Program-made: the position numbers and the translations under genes
The notes under the pieces: generated by a model
Told to the model about the DNA's origin: nothing
The model's input: only the letters and a program-made list of their open reading frames with translations
The model's database searches: none
In this document: in pieces, positions 1-11,591 of the stretch
How positions within the stretch are numbered: the stretch's first letter is position 1
Layout: each line of letters opens with the position of its first letter
Source of the DNA: Boesenbergia rotunda
Lineage: Eukaryota; Streptophyta; Magnoliopsida; Zingiberales; Zingiberaceae
Direction: 5' to 3'
Assembly (NCBI GenBank): GCA_024364735.1
Contig: JAGFNQ010004757.1
Span: forward strand, 62,001-126,000
Length of the DNA: 64,000 nt

Positions 1-204
1 ATCAAGAGAGGAATGGGAAACTAACCACCAAGAAAACGAAATCGAATTCCGAGAAGAGAGGAGTCGCTATCCGCTTCTTCTTCTTCTTGTTTCGTTTCTC
101 CTTCTTCTTGAAGCTCACGGCAACCTTGCTTGGTGTTGATAGGGTGCGCCGACCCTAGCAAGGAAGGTGGGAGCCGGCCCTACTTCTCCAAGAAGGGCGC
201 CGGC
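1..204 (-). repeat. Element L: LTR of the A family, left fragment
   Basis: This stretch matches A's LTR around 37890-38090, including the run that begins ATCAAGAGAGGAAT, the TC-rich block near 75-110 and the GCCGGCCCTA units. It is the interior of an LTR whose beginning lies left of the window. Solo LTR P interrupts it after base 204 and it resumes at 2919. Orientation follows A, whose coding strand is minus. Confidence 0.85.
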
Positions 205-2918
205 TGATAAGTACCATTTTTGTGATTATTTTAGATGCTTAAATCCATGTTTGACCCATGTTTTTATTGCTTAATTATGATTTTACCCTAGGTTTTGGAA
301 CTTTATCTTATTTTGGACTTAATTGTAAAATTACATAATTTTTGGATTATTTGGCCACTAAATTTTGGATCTATTTTTGTAGGCACCAAAAGTTCAAGGA
401 CTTAGGGCATACTGGGTCAAACCTGAGTCGGATGTGAACCGGATCGAATTATCAAGCCTACGATTATCCGGGCCGTCCGATTCAAGAGCGGCTAGATCTG
501 AGCCATCCGGGACGATCTGAAGCAATCCGAGCTAGGGTTAGGGTTGATCAAGCTCTATGATCAAGATCTGAAGGTTTCATTCCAATCAGAGCTCAATCAA
601 CCGTTGGATCAAGCAAGGAGGGCTCTAGAGCGTCCAATCACAGATAGAGTTGATCTGGATCATCCGTTGCATATCTGGAGGATCCGAGCTACCACAAGGC
701 AGATCCTGACCCCAGATCATCATCATAAAAGTTTGGCTTCAATCAGAGCAAGATCAGCCGTTGGATCTCCTCCGATCGATCTGAGCCGTCCATTGATTCC
801 TATTTAATGAAAAACACAGCCGCAGCTCAACTCGTCGCGTCTTCGCCGCAACAGTAGAGTTCATCGTTCTTCTTCATTTTTCTTCAGTTTTTCTCATCCA
901 ATCGAAGGCGCGATCCCTCATTCCATCATCAAGCAAGGGCTAGGTCAGTATGGAGAGTCTCAGTGAGGTTTCAGAATCGATTTCTGCTCAATAGCAAGGT
1001 TGCACGAGGTTTCGGCAGTCTGCTATCCGACTTCGACGAACTCAGCTGTATTCCATTTCCACCGCATCCGAGCTGACCAGAGGGGTTCCCTGGAAGGTTT
1101 CGGCCACTCCCAAATCCAATTCGCAAGCCACAACAGTGAGATTGAAGAATTCGGAAGCTGAATTCGGTTTGAGCAGATTTTGGTCTGTTTCAGTAGCAGA
1201 GACGTATCTTCACTGATTTGCGGAGCTTGCGGGTCCGAGGTTCTCCCTTGATTGACAACCAAGGAGCTCTTGAGTTGAGGATGGTTGAGGAGTAGCTAGA
1301 TAAATTAGTTTCATTCAGTTTTTGTAGCTGGAAATTTCATTACTGCTGGAATTTCGTGTATGTTAGTTTCAGATTTGGTTAATCTCGTTTTCTTAATTGT
1401 TTAGCTGTAATTTAGTTTCAATCTTCAAGTTGAGTAGTTAAGGAACTTGTGTAGTGATAGATTGCATTTAATTTCAGTTGTTTTTGGTTTAAATCCTTGC
1501 GTGCCAATTTTCTTTTCTTCCCCTGTTCTGCGTATCAAACTTAATTAGCTATTCAGTTCAGTTTTAGTTTTGTAATGTTTCATGTTTATAGTTTCTCAAT
1601 TTATGTTAATCAATCACTAGCTTCTCTCAATTCATGCACTCGATTCAAATTCGCTTGTTGTTTTGTGTTTAATGGCTGTTTTCATTGCTGAATTCTGCTA
1701 CCAGCTAATCTGAATACTTGCATTCGAAATCTGGTCAGCTGCAATTCTGCAAGAGTATCAAGTCAGCCTCTGCACTGATTTGAGTCGAAATTAACATGTC
1801 TTGTAGTATACTTTGTGCTCGAATTTAGTTTGCATTCATCAGCTTTTGCAATTTGATCAGTTACTTAAATTCTGCATCCAATGTATCAAGTTTTCAGAAT
1901 TCATTTTCTGCAGCAATTACTTCTGCATATCAGTTTTCGGTTTTCAATTTCTGCTTCGCATCTAATTGTCTCCAAGTCCATTTGATGCTGAATTCCACAT
2001 TTGATTTGTTTGTTTTAACATCATCTGTTTTGCATCAGCTTCTCATGCTGAAGTTTAGTATCAGTTTCTGCATATTCAGTTTTTTTTTGTATGCGTTGCA
2101 AGTTGCTGAATTTTCTGCATAGTGTATCTAGGTAAGTTTCAGCAAAGAATTGTATCAAGTCTCAATCTATCTTTTAGTGAATTGTTGAGCTCGAATCTAG
2201 GTTACTTTGCAGTTGGTTTGTTTCTGAACAGTAGCCTCATCTATGCTGCCTGATTAGAATTTCTGCACTTGACTTCTACAATCAGCCCAATTCGGAATTG
2301 CTGCATTCAACCTTGAATTTCTTCTCTAATCCATGTACAGCACTTCTCTAGGAGCTTGATTTCAAAGTTAGATCGATTAGCTTCATTGGGAGTTGTCAGT
2401 TATAGCTCTATATGGAGTAAGAGCTTTTTGGCACATAAGTTTGTAACCTTGCATATAAAATTCTCCTTTTATTCATTGTCACATTTGTGTCAAAGGAAGT
2501 TTCGATTCTTAAAGACAATTCCTGAAGTTAAATTCAATTCGTAGTGTGTTTTTGCAATTGAGTCAGATTTGTTCTCCCAAGGTGGTTAAGTTTCATTGGT
2601 TGACTAAGTCTCCCAAAGGAAGTTCATTAGTTGCCATTTCATTGTCTAGTTCATTGGGTTAAGTTTCTTTTTTTTTTAATTACAATTTCATTGCGGATTG
2701 CTACCCAAACCCAAATACTTATTTGAAACCCCAAAACACAAACGACACATAAATGCGAGCTTGAATCGAACAACGTCAACTAGCCCCGAGAAAAATACGA
2801 CCTGTGGCCCCTATATTACATTTTCAGTTTTTGATTGTAAAAGGGTTTCCAGTTATTCATTCATTTATAAATTCTAAATTTGAGGCCCACATTCGTGACA
2901 CATAGTTTGGGCTCGTCA
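205..2918 (+). mobile_element. Element P: solo LTR (TG...CA) inserted in L
   Basis: The block starts TGATAAGTACC and ends GGGCTCGTCA. It is flanked by a perfect 5-bp duplication CCGGC (200-204 and 2919-2923), and L's sequence is continuous across it. It is 2714 bp, holds no gag/pol ORF, no primer site and no second LTR copy, so it is best read as a solo LTR left by LTR-LTR recombination. Its size and T-rich 3' half, rich in TTCTGCA-like words (about 1660-2300), suggest a Ty3/gypsy element, but the lineage is not established. The small ORFs inside show no recognisable domain. Strand is assigned from the TATA-like site near 800. Confidence 0.8.
800..808 (+). promoter_or_regulatory. TATA-like site in solo LTR P
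   Basis: CTATTTAAT lies about 600 bp into the LTR, and a C/T-rich stretch follows, as expected around a retroelement transcription start. It is a weak motif match without other support. Confidence 0.3.
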
Positions 2919-4663
2919 CCGGCCCTAAGGGAAAGGAGAGGGAGAAGAGAATAAGAGAGAGGGAGAGAGGAAGTTACTAATCTCAATTAGTAATTCATAA
3001 TAAGGGCTTGCCTTTGGTTCCTTTATATAGTAGCAACTCCTTTGCTAAGTCTCTCTATTAACAGAATTAACGGAATTAGTTATAAGAAATTTATCTTATA
3101 AATTCTCTTATTAATTATTCCGTTTAAGCCGAGTCTTATTATAACTAATTTATAATAAAACAAATTCTTCTTCTCTTTAAATTATGGAATAAATTTTATA
3201 AGAAATTTATAAACTTTCTTATTATGAAAAAATCAATTCATAATTGATTTTATAAAATTAAAATAAATCAATTCATGGATTATTTTAACTTCCATAAAAA
3301 GAATAAATTTCTACAAATTTATTTATATAAATTTCTTTATACAAATTTATTTATCCATAATTTATAAAATAAATCACACTAGATTTATTTTATTAATTAA
3401 ACCAATTAAATTGGTTTTTCTCCCTTTAATGGCCGGCCAACACCAAGAGGGTGGACACCCTCTTTGGTCGGCCAAAACAACCCGAACCGGTCGCGAATTA
3501 AACTCATTTAATTCGCCCAATAAGCCTTCAAAAGACTTAGCCATTTTTAGCTTCCATTGCGCCTCTGATTAACTCAGATTCGACTTATTTCTCTTGATCA
3601 GAAAATCCAATTTTCAACTCGTTTTAAATCCCTCGGATTACTCGTATTACGTGTGACTAAATAGGCTTTCGATTTATGTTGGCCATCTATAATCAACCAA
3701 TTATAGAACGGTCATGAGTGACACCTAGTAGTACATCATGACCCCCAATTAATCGAAAGATCAACGGTTTGACCTCAGAAGAAATTATTCTGAAACCCTT
3801 CAGCAACTCTAATGAATCGTGCCCCATTCCCTTCACCATCTTATACCCACTTGGTTCAGGACACGGTCTATGGTGTTAGTCCCCACTAGGCTGACTACGT
3901 CACACCTAGCCCAAGTAGTGTCTTTCTCGTCCATTGGATTTCTAATTACTCTCATGTATTTTAGAGACTCGCACTCTAAACATGATATACTCTGGCCAGA
4001 GGTTTTGAGTAACAATCTGACGACAGGCCTTGGGTATACATCTCCTCGCAAGGAGTGGTGAATCCTTTATAGGCTGTTCAAACATCTTCGGGCACTTCGG
4101 CTTATACCCAATCATCCTGGGTCCACACCTCCTTGGAGATGCTTGCTTAAGATGTCAAAGTATAAGTCTCCATGACCAAGATGACTTGAACACCGCAAGT
4201 CAAAGGAACATCGCACTTAAGCTGCAGTAAGAACTTCATTGACATATCTACATGTAGATTCCCATATGAAGTCTTACAGCTAGTCACTCCAATGAACTAG
4301 TTCCCTTAACTAGCATCCATGTTTATCTCTGGACATCCCAATGTCACCAGCCAGTGAGAATCAGCTGATTAGAGAATAACCCATGCTAGTCTCTACAGAA
4401 TTGATAGTGTCCGTTTTTATCAATTCATCGACTAGGGATAATTTCAATACTTCACAATTGCACATTAGAGATAATCACTAGTTGTGATCCCATCACAAAT
4501 TCTCTTATGCTGTGAGTTGTATTGCGGACATTCAGTAGATGAGTTTAAGATCCCAATCAAATACACAAAACATGTATACTCAAATAGTGAATTATCATTT
4601 ATTAATATAAATGTTTACATCATAAGGCGATTGCCTTAGGACACTTCTCTCATATCACTAACA
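2919..4663 (-). repeat. Element L: LTR of the A family, right fragment
   Basis: This continues the fragment at 1-204 and aligns along its length with 38090-39854 and 50934-52622. It ends CACTAACA at 4663, the same terminus as A's LTRs. A's polypurine tract does not follow this end, so this is an outer boundary: either a solo LTR or the right (5') LTR of a minus-strand element lying to the left. A TATA box on the minus strand falls at about 3021-3031 (TTTATATAG on the plus strand). The ORFs near 3819-4230 recur in every copy of this LTR, so they reflect LTR sequence rather than a gene. Confidence 0.85.
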
Positions 4664-5105
4664 TCTGAGTGCCTTCCTCCCCATCGGATGGGCTTGTTCT
4701 ATTGATCACTAGGTTAGACATGATTATAGGAAATTATTTAGGAGCGTGTGATTTTTCCCATTGGACGACACATAATCCGAGATAATTTCCTTAGTATCGT
4801 GTAATGGTAAACACTTAGATGCAAATAATAGTATCCTCGCCATCAGAGTCACTGCTATTATTTGTAGGGCCGAAGAGGAGCCAATGATTAATTTTATTTG
4901 TCAAAAAGATAGGTTGACAAGATAATAAAATTAATAAGTAAAACCTCCTCTTACAAATGTCAAATTCGTATACGTCCACACTATCATGACATGCGATATT
5001 CTCGGTGTTTTGAGGTGTTGGTTGATTTTAAAATTTATTATTTGAGGAATCAATATTTTTTGAAATTTAAAGTGTGTGATCATTGTGATTCTCAGGTTTT
5101 TCAAA
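4664..5105 (+). other. Unassigned sequence between L and the M gag gene
   Basis: About 440 bp of AT-rich DNA lies between L and M's gag start codon. It should contain M's leader and possibly part of its 5' LTR. I see no convincing TG...CA LTR, no TGGTATCAGAGC primer site and no match to the LTR of G, which encodes similar proteins. L probably inserted into this region and separated M from its 5' LTR. Confidence 0.4.
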
Positions 5106-5891
5106 ATGGCTTTCAACCCACTTGTTTTGACTTTAAAAGAAAATGAACTTACTACCCCTAACTATAATTGGAAACCAAATCTGGACATTGTCTTGACTGC
5201 TGAGGAATCCAAATGTGTACTTTTCGAGTTCTATCCTAAAAAGCCTAACGTGAATTATGATGAAGAGGAGAAGGAACGTTTTAAGCAGTGGATAAAAGTA
5301 GATGAGATGATGCAGTGTCATAATTTGGCTTCTATGTCAAATGTGCAGCAACATCAACATCAGGCCACTACTTATGATGTGACATTCAATCTCAAAGAAC
5401 TCTTCGGACATCAGAATCGGGCCGCTAGGAAAGAGACAATGAGGAGCTTGATGACGACCACTATGATTGAGGGTATGCCCGTGAGGGAACATGTTCTGAA
5501 AATGATGGCTCAGCTAAATGAGATGGAAGTCCTTGGAGCAGAGATCGATGGGGAAACCCAGGTCGATATCATTCTCTAATCTCTACCAAGGAGTTTAGAG
5601 TAGTTTTGCCTGAGCTACAATATGAACACACGTACAGATTCATTGGCGAAACTTCTGACAGAACTCCAGGCAGCAGAAGGGTTTCTCCTCAGAGTGCACA
5701 TGCTTTCATTGCTCAAGAGGTTTCTACTTCTAAACCGAAAGGCAATAAGAAGAAGAAACAAGCGGGGCAAAGAAAGTGGTTGGATTACAGGGACCTTAGG
5801 ATGGCGTGAAAAAGCCAAAAGGCAAGTGCTTCACGTGCAACTACACTGGACATTGGAAGTCAGGCTGTCCTCGCCATCAGAAGAATAATCA
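5106..5891 (+). pseudogene. gag: M gag and nucleocapsid remnant
   Basis: An ATG at 5106 opens a reading of about 158 codons resembling the UBN2-type capsid of copia elements (residues like DIVLTAEESKC, then MQCHNLASM and an acidic/basic helix region). It ends in a stop at 5577-5579. A frameshifted continuation contains a CCHC zinc knuckle near 5828-5869 (CFTCNYTGHWKSGC), which binds genomic RNA in functional Gag. Stops and frameshifts make it non-functional. Confidence 0.8.
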
Positions 5892-7215
5892 AGGTATATC
5901 TTTTTGTTTAGTCGTTGAAACATGTTTAGCGGTGTTATCTACCGGTACCTGGTGTGTAGATACAGGAGCCACAGTTCATGTCTACAATTCTTTGCAGGGG
6001 TTCCAGGAAACCCGACGACTAGCTGATGGAGAGATTACCGTCTACATGGGCAATGCTACGGAGGTGGCGGCTATTACAGTGGGAGACGTTTATTTATCGT
6101 TTGATATGAATAAAGTTTTGATTTTAAGAAATTGCCTTTACTTTTAGAAAGAACCTTGTTTCAGTTTCTAAATTAATAAAGGATGGGTATTCTATTTCAT
6201 TTAATGACTGTGTTATTATAAAAAGGAATAGAGAGATTATCTGTTCTGGTGCAATGGTTGACAATTTGTACACTATAGAACCAAAATCTCCCACGATGCA
6301 AATAGAAGTAAATAACTCATCGTCTAACCATAAGAGAAAAGAACCTTCGAAGATGAACCAAACATATCTTTGGCATCTAAGACTTGATCATATTAACCTT
6401 AGTAGGATTCAAAGGTTGATAGCCGATGGGCCCTTGGGTTCATTGGTGGTGGAAGACTTCCCAACATATGAATCTTGCTTAGAAGATAAGATGACCAAGA
6501 GGCCTTTCAAGGCCAAGGGGTATAGAGCCAAAGATGTGTTAAAATTGGTTCATTCTAATTTGTGTGGTGCTATGTCTATCCAAGCTAGAGGTGGCTTTGA
6601 ATATTTCATCTCTTTTATAGACAATTCAAGGTATGAGTACATTTACCTGATGCACCACAAGTCTGAATGTTTTGATAAGTTCAAACAATTTAAGGTTGAT
6701 GTGGAGAAACATCAAGGTAATAGTATCAAGACACTACGATCTGATCGTAGTGGTGAGTACCTCTTGGGAGAGTTTAGGACTTATTTATCAGAGGCTGGGA
6801 TTCAATCCTAATGCTCTGTACTCGGTATGCCCCAATAGAATGGTGTAGCAGAACGAAGGAATAGGAATCTTATGGAGATGGTTAGATCGATGATGAGTTA
6901 CTCTGAGTTGCGGGATTCATCCTGGGGATATTCTCCAGAAACGGTAGCGTACATACTGAACTTGGTACCATCTAAGTCAGTACTTCTACTCCCATAGAAT
7001 TGTGGACTGGGCGAAAGCCTAGTCTAAGACATATTCAGATATGGGGTAGTCTAGCACATGTGCTGAAGGAAGATGCTGATAAGTTACAATCTCGTACAGA
7101 AGTACAGTTGTTCGTAGGCTATCCTAGAGGAACAAAAGGTGGTTTATTCTATAGTCTAAGGATTAGTGGGTGTTCGTCAGCTCGAATGCCCGATTCTAAG
7201 AGGAAGACTATGTGA
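5892..7215 (+). pseudogene. pol: M protease and integrase remnant
   Basis: An aspartic protease core with a D-T-G-A motif lies near 5958-5972. The GAG-pre-integrase domain follows at 6360-6510 (HLRLDH and a CxxxK-like zinc segment). The integrase core begins near 6545 and includes RSDRSGEY near 6740 and NGVAERR around 6840. The reading is broken at about 6147, 6809 and 6990. The segment 6254-6811 is the longest open piece. The expected histidine and catalytic positions are partly altered (for example GGEY is SGEY). Confidence 0.8.
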
Positions 7216-7388
7216 TGATCCACAAGCCCATGAGTAAAATTATACTTGAGGAATTAACAGGGGAAATTTCGACTTTAGTACCAATGGTACAAGAGGTCAT
7301 ACCACAAGTCAATACACCGCGTGTCACAGAGGATACACATGTGGTACCTTGTCGTAGTGGGAGGGTTGTTAAACAACCTGAATGATTC

Positions 7389-8038
7389 ATGTTCTTGGGT
7401 GAGTCGTCGGACATGGTCCCTGGCGAACATGAACCTGACCCCTGGACATATGACATGGCACTCCAAGATAAAGATGCGAAATCTTGGCAAAGGGCAATGA
7501 ATTCTGAGATAGAATCTATGGATTCTAATCATGTCTGGGAGCTAGTAGAACCACCCAATGGTGTAAAAGTCATTGGATGCAAGTGGATCTATAAGAGAAA
7601 GAGAGGATCAGATGGGAAGGATGAGATCTTCAAAGCTAGGCTTGTTGCAAAAGGGTATACTCAGAAAGAGGGTATCGATTATGAGGAGACCTTTTCGCCG
7701 TTAGCCATGCATAAGTCTATCCGAATTCTCTTATTTATTGTCACTCGTATGGATTATGAGGTATGACAGATGGATGTCAAGACAACTTTCCTTAATGAAA
7801 GTCTTGAGGAGACCATCTATATGAAGCAACCAGAGGGATTTATTGCGAAGGGCAAAGGGCATATTGTGTGTAAGCTTAATCGGCTCATTTATGGATTGAA
7901 GCAAGCTTCGAGATCTTGGAACATTCGCTTTGATGAGGTAATCCAGTCATATGGATTTATTCAAAGTCTATATGAGTCTTGTGTATACAAGAGATGTGAT
8001 GAAAACGTAGTGGTATTTCTTTTACTATACGTAAACGA
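7389..8038 (+). pseudogene. pol: M reverse transcriptase remnant, truncated
   Basis: The reading resembles the copia RT N-terminal half: GCKWIYKRK, KARLVAKGYTQ, then MDVKTTFLNES and YGLKQAS. A stop at 7764-7766 splits two same-frame halves (TGA where a tryptophan is usual before QMDVK). It ends at the catalytic motif as YVND, an Asp-to-Asn change, where F's LTR begins. The preceding about 170 bp (7216-7388) correspond to the poorly conserved INT-RT linker. Confidence 0.85.
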
Positions 8039-8990
8039 TGTTAGGACCTTGGCGTTTAGCTAGAGGGGGGATGAATAGCTTCTTTTTGATTTTGTCTACA
8101 AGAATGTTAGCTAAAGTACAAAAACAATATCAAACAAAATCAATTAACAAAGGAAATAATGCTAACTCCCTTGATTTACTTGGTATCCACCTCTGAGAGG
8201 TGACTAATCCAAGGATTCACACCACACAATCAAGCTTCACTATGATCTTCTCCTTGAAGGTGGAGAAACCTTCACAAGATGCTCTGTTCCTCTTTTATAA
8301 GATAGAATTTAGAGTATGAGGAAGACAGTAAGCTATGGAGGCTTTGAGCACTTAGAATAGGATCTTGCAATAAAGAACCACAACCTTATTCTGCTCTAAA
8401 ACCTCCCCTTAAATAGAGGAGAGAGATATTCCTTAAATAGCCCAACCCCCGACACCAATCGACTACCCCAAGGGCCAGTCGACTGATGCCCAACCAACGA
8501 CTAGGCTAACGACTGTATTTTTGAATAGACCATTCGACTGGTGCATGGATCAGTCGACTGCTCTTTTTGTGATTTTCCACTCTGCGCTAGCAGTCGATTG
8601 GCTCTCATTGTAGTCGGCTGCCCAGCTTACATATTCACTCAAACTCACTCCGTAGTTCATCCTTCGTGTATGCCTTGAAGTCCACTCCCTTGGCTTACCC
8701 CTTGTAGTTCTCTTCCTTCGGCTTTCGTCCCTCGGATGCACACACAAGCCCATGGCATGCCTCGATGCCATCCTTCATGTATGCCTTTGAAGTCTACTTC
8801 CTCGGCTTGCCCTTGAAGTCCTCTTCCTTCAGCTCTCGTCCCTCAGATGCTCACTCCATTACTCCATGTTTGATTCACCAAGTCCTGTATGACTCAAACA
8901 CACATATTAAACCAACATGACAACCTAACTTAATCATATTGACACACACATTAAAACCCATGGTATACCCGATCACACTTGGGTTGATTG
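8039..8990 (-). repeat. F 3' LTR, main part
   Basis: The LTR runs TGTTAGGACC... and is completed by CACCAACA at 22058-22065 once E and its GATTG duplication are removed, giving about 960 bp. A minus-strand TATA box (CTATTTAAG) lies at 8408-8416. Several copies of the palindrome CAGTCGACTG or near-variants lie at about 8455-8620. Similar motifs recur in F's 3' non-coding region (22360-22455). Confidence 0.8.
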
Positions 8991-10243
8991 TGTTGGTGCC
9001 GGAAGCACCAAAGTCAAACCTTTGTTTTGATAATGGCAAAGGGTTCAGAAGTTAAGATTTGGTTGTGATCTAACAAGCTGATTAAGTATGCAGGAAAGTC
9101 CTAGGTACACTAGGCACTATGGTTGATTGAATTGGGAACTAAGCCCTGTCCGCGGGCTGGGCAACTAAGTCCTGACCTAAAGTTGGGCACTAAGACCTGG
9201 TCGATGACTGGGCACCGAAGACCTGTGAGTGAAGCTGGGCACTAAGACCTGGTCGAGGACTAGGCACCGAAGACCTGGTGAGTGAAGCTGGCAAAAGTCC
9301 AACCGGAGGAGCCGGTTGGCAAAAAAGGTAAATTCTCCTGAGAGGAGTAGTTGATGATGCATTCCCCATAGAGGGAACATTAGGCGTCGGTTCGACCTAG
9401 GGTTCCATTTGGGAGACCCAAAGTCGGAACCAAGACAGCTTAGGCTGTAATTATTGTCAAACATATATTGTGTATTTGCTTCTTGTGTTTTGGAACTAAC
9501 CCTGGTTGCAGGAAACGAAGGGACAGTGTTTCTGTAGCTCAGGCGCCTCATGGGAAGGAGGCGCCTCACTGGGCTAGGCACCTGTATGGATACAGGCACC
9601 CCAGTGCAAGGCCCAACCGAGATCATCGAAGCAAACTGCCACGAAAGCCTTTGGACCAAGTCAAGCTAGGTGCCTGTGTTAATACATGCGCCCCTGTCAG
9701 CTCAGGTGGCTCAAAGAAGGGGATAAGCATTGACCAAGCATGTGGATTGGAGTTCGAGCAGGAGAGGCCACGTGCAGGCGCCCCCATCAACATAGGCGCC
9801 CAGGCGACCACTATAAAAGGGGGTTCACCCCCAAGGCTTGAGCACAACTCTCTCATTACGGTTTCAACACTTTCGCTCAAGCACTAGGCTCTGGCACGCT
9901 CTGCATTCGCGATTCAATCGCTGACGATGGCCCGCTGCTCCGAAATTCCATCCACTCCGGTCGTCGATAAAAGATGTCATTTCTTAAGTGTTGTAATTCC
10001 CTTTTTTCAATTCTATATCTGTACTCAAAACTGTAATCATTTCTACGAATATAGAATTGCCCAACATAAACGGTCAAGGACCGTGGGCCTTGGAGTAGGA
10101 GCCGACCGCGACTCCGAACCAAGTAAAACAAACAGTGTTAGCGACTCTTGTTTTACTCTTTCCGCTGCGTTTTTCTCTTAAATTGTCCGAAAATTTTCCG
10201 ATCGATATTCACCCCCCGTCTATCGATTTACTCTGATCCAACA
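8991..10243 (+). repeat. E left (5') LTR
   Basis: It is 1253 bp, starts TGTTGGTGCCGG and ends GATCCAACA. It contains a block of couplets around 'gacctggtcgagg...gggcaccgaag' (about 9120-9290), then a cluster of GGCGCC palindromes (9540-9805), a TATA box at 9811, and a U5-like tail ending in a pyrimidine-rich segment. The small ORFs here are frames of LTR sequence and recur in the right LTR. Confidence 0.9.
9811..9818 (+). promoter_or_regulatory. TATA box in E left LTR
   Basis: CTATAAAAGGGGG directly follows the GGCGCC cluster, and the same arrangement occurs at 21618-21626 in the right LTR. Transcription of the element probably starts about 30 bp downstream. Confidence 0.75.
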
Positions 10244-10245
10244 AG

Positions 10246-10257
10246 TGGTATCAGAGC
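10246..10257 (+). other. E primer-binding site (initiator Met tRNA)
   Basis: TGGTATCAGAGC follows the LTR end after a two-base AG spacer. It complements the 3' end of plant initiator methionine tRNA, the usual copia primer. B and I have the identical site and spacing. Confidence 0.9.
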
Positions 10258-10479
10258 GGGTGGCTCAAACTTGGTGCAACCACCAGTTTGAATATTTTTT
10301 TTCGGATTTATGAATTTTAAAATTTTCTTTTCATTTTTCGTTGAAATTTTCTCGTTAATCGAGTTTGGTGCAACACCACTAGATCTATTTGGTTATTAAT
10401 ATTTCTTTTTCCCACGCTACTAATCCAAGACGCAAGTCTTGGAACGAGTTTCCTTATTTTGTTTCAGTTAAATTTTTTA

Positions 10480-11508
10480 ATGGCCAACCAAGAATGGAAC
10501 ATTGCTCGTCCACCGCTCTTCTCTTGTGTAAATTTCAATTCTTGGAAAACACAAATGGAATCCCATCTGAAGGCCCACATGGACATATGGATGATCATCC
10601 AAACGAGATTCTCTTTTCCCGTAGAGGATGAGTTATCAATCGAGTGGGACAAACTGGATGATCAAACCCTCAACCAAATCGAGACCGATGCGAGGGCAAC
10701 TACAATCCTCCAATGTGGCCTAACCAAGGAACAACTCGAACTAGTAGGTCCATTCAAATGTGCAAGAGAAATTTGGGGAAAATTGATCAACCTTCATCAA
10801 GATAACTCAGATGAAGAAGAAGATCAGGTAAATTATTTTGCATTCTCGACTCAAGCTCAAACAGCCGAGACAGAATTGGCACCCGACTTCGAAATTGATT
10901 CCGAATCAGAAGATGAGATAGAATCCGTACCTGACTGCGAATTCAAGATAGAGTCAGAAGACTAACTGATTGAGACAAAAATGGTAACTAATTACGCATC
11001 TGTTTCAAAATTACAATTAAATAATCAAACAGATACTGTAATGGTCGAGGAAGGTGTAATTTCTAGTGTAGGGAAAACTCCAAGAGAACCACCAAAGAAG
11101 AAGCTTCAACCAGTAACCGAGTCCGACTCAAACTTGGAATCGGAAGACAGTGAAGGAGATCGAACCAAACTGATCCGATTGGCTCGTGACCACTACAAGA
11201 TGCTAAAGAAACAGAAAAGAAAGACGGCTAAAACAAAGGGGGAGATTCTTGACCGGGAATCAAAAGGTAATATGGTTAATACAAAATTTAGAAAACATGT
11301 AATATGTTATAAGTGCAGTGAAATAGGACATTATGAGAAGAAGTGCCCCACCCGCAAGAGTCGACCGTTGCCGTTCGTAACTCTCAAAAGTACTAGACAA
11401 ACAATAGAGAAAGGTAAATTTACAATATTTGAAAATCCAATATTTACCACAAATAACCTGATTAATTCATATAAATTAGTTAAGGAAAATTTAAGAAAGT
11501 TAGAATAA
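10480..11508 (+). pseudogene. gag: E gag, rearranged and broken
   Basis: The ATG at 10480 (MANQEWNIARPPLFS) fits the conserved start of B and I Gag better than the upstream in-frame ATG at 10459. The N-terminal UBN2-like capsid part is recognisable to about 10800 (TTILQCGLTKEQLE, then REIWGKLINLH). The rest of the capsid is missing, and an acidic block comes next; in B the equivalent block lies after the zinc knuckle. After a stop near 10963 a second open segment (10981-11508) holds the acidic SDSNLESEDSEGD segment and a CCHC knuckle near 11308-11350 (CYKCSEIGHYEKKC). A coiled-coil-like tail continues toward 11590, where solo LTR J begins. Confidence 0.8.
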
Positions 11509-11591
11509 GAAAATAACGCTTTGAAAGTTAAGGTTAAAATATTAGAAAACTTAATTCACAACCTTGCTGATTTTAAAAAATCAGAGTATTA

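Larger units (their letters stand above)
5106..8038 (+). mobile_element. Element M: decayed Ty1/copia internal region
   Basis: Gag, zinc knuckle, protease, integrase and the first half of reverse transcriptase occur in the order GAG-PR-INT-RT, which is diagnostic of Ty1/copia. The frame is broken many times. The element stops at the RT active site (YVND where YVDD is expected), where the LTR of F begins at 8039. The remaining RT and RNase H are not found elsewhere in the window. Many of its protein segments match element G, so the two are related copies in opposite orientation. Confidence 0.85.

Noticed and set aside
3819..4230. Possible host gene encoded by ORFs of 66-136 codons (also at 39011-39421 and 51778-52188)
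   Set aside because: The same frames recur in all copies of the A-family LTR with frameshifts between copies and no domain; they are LTR sequence.
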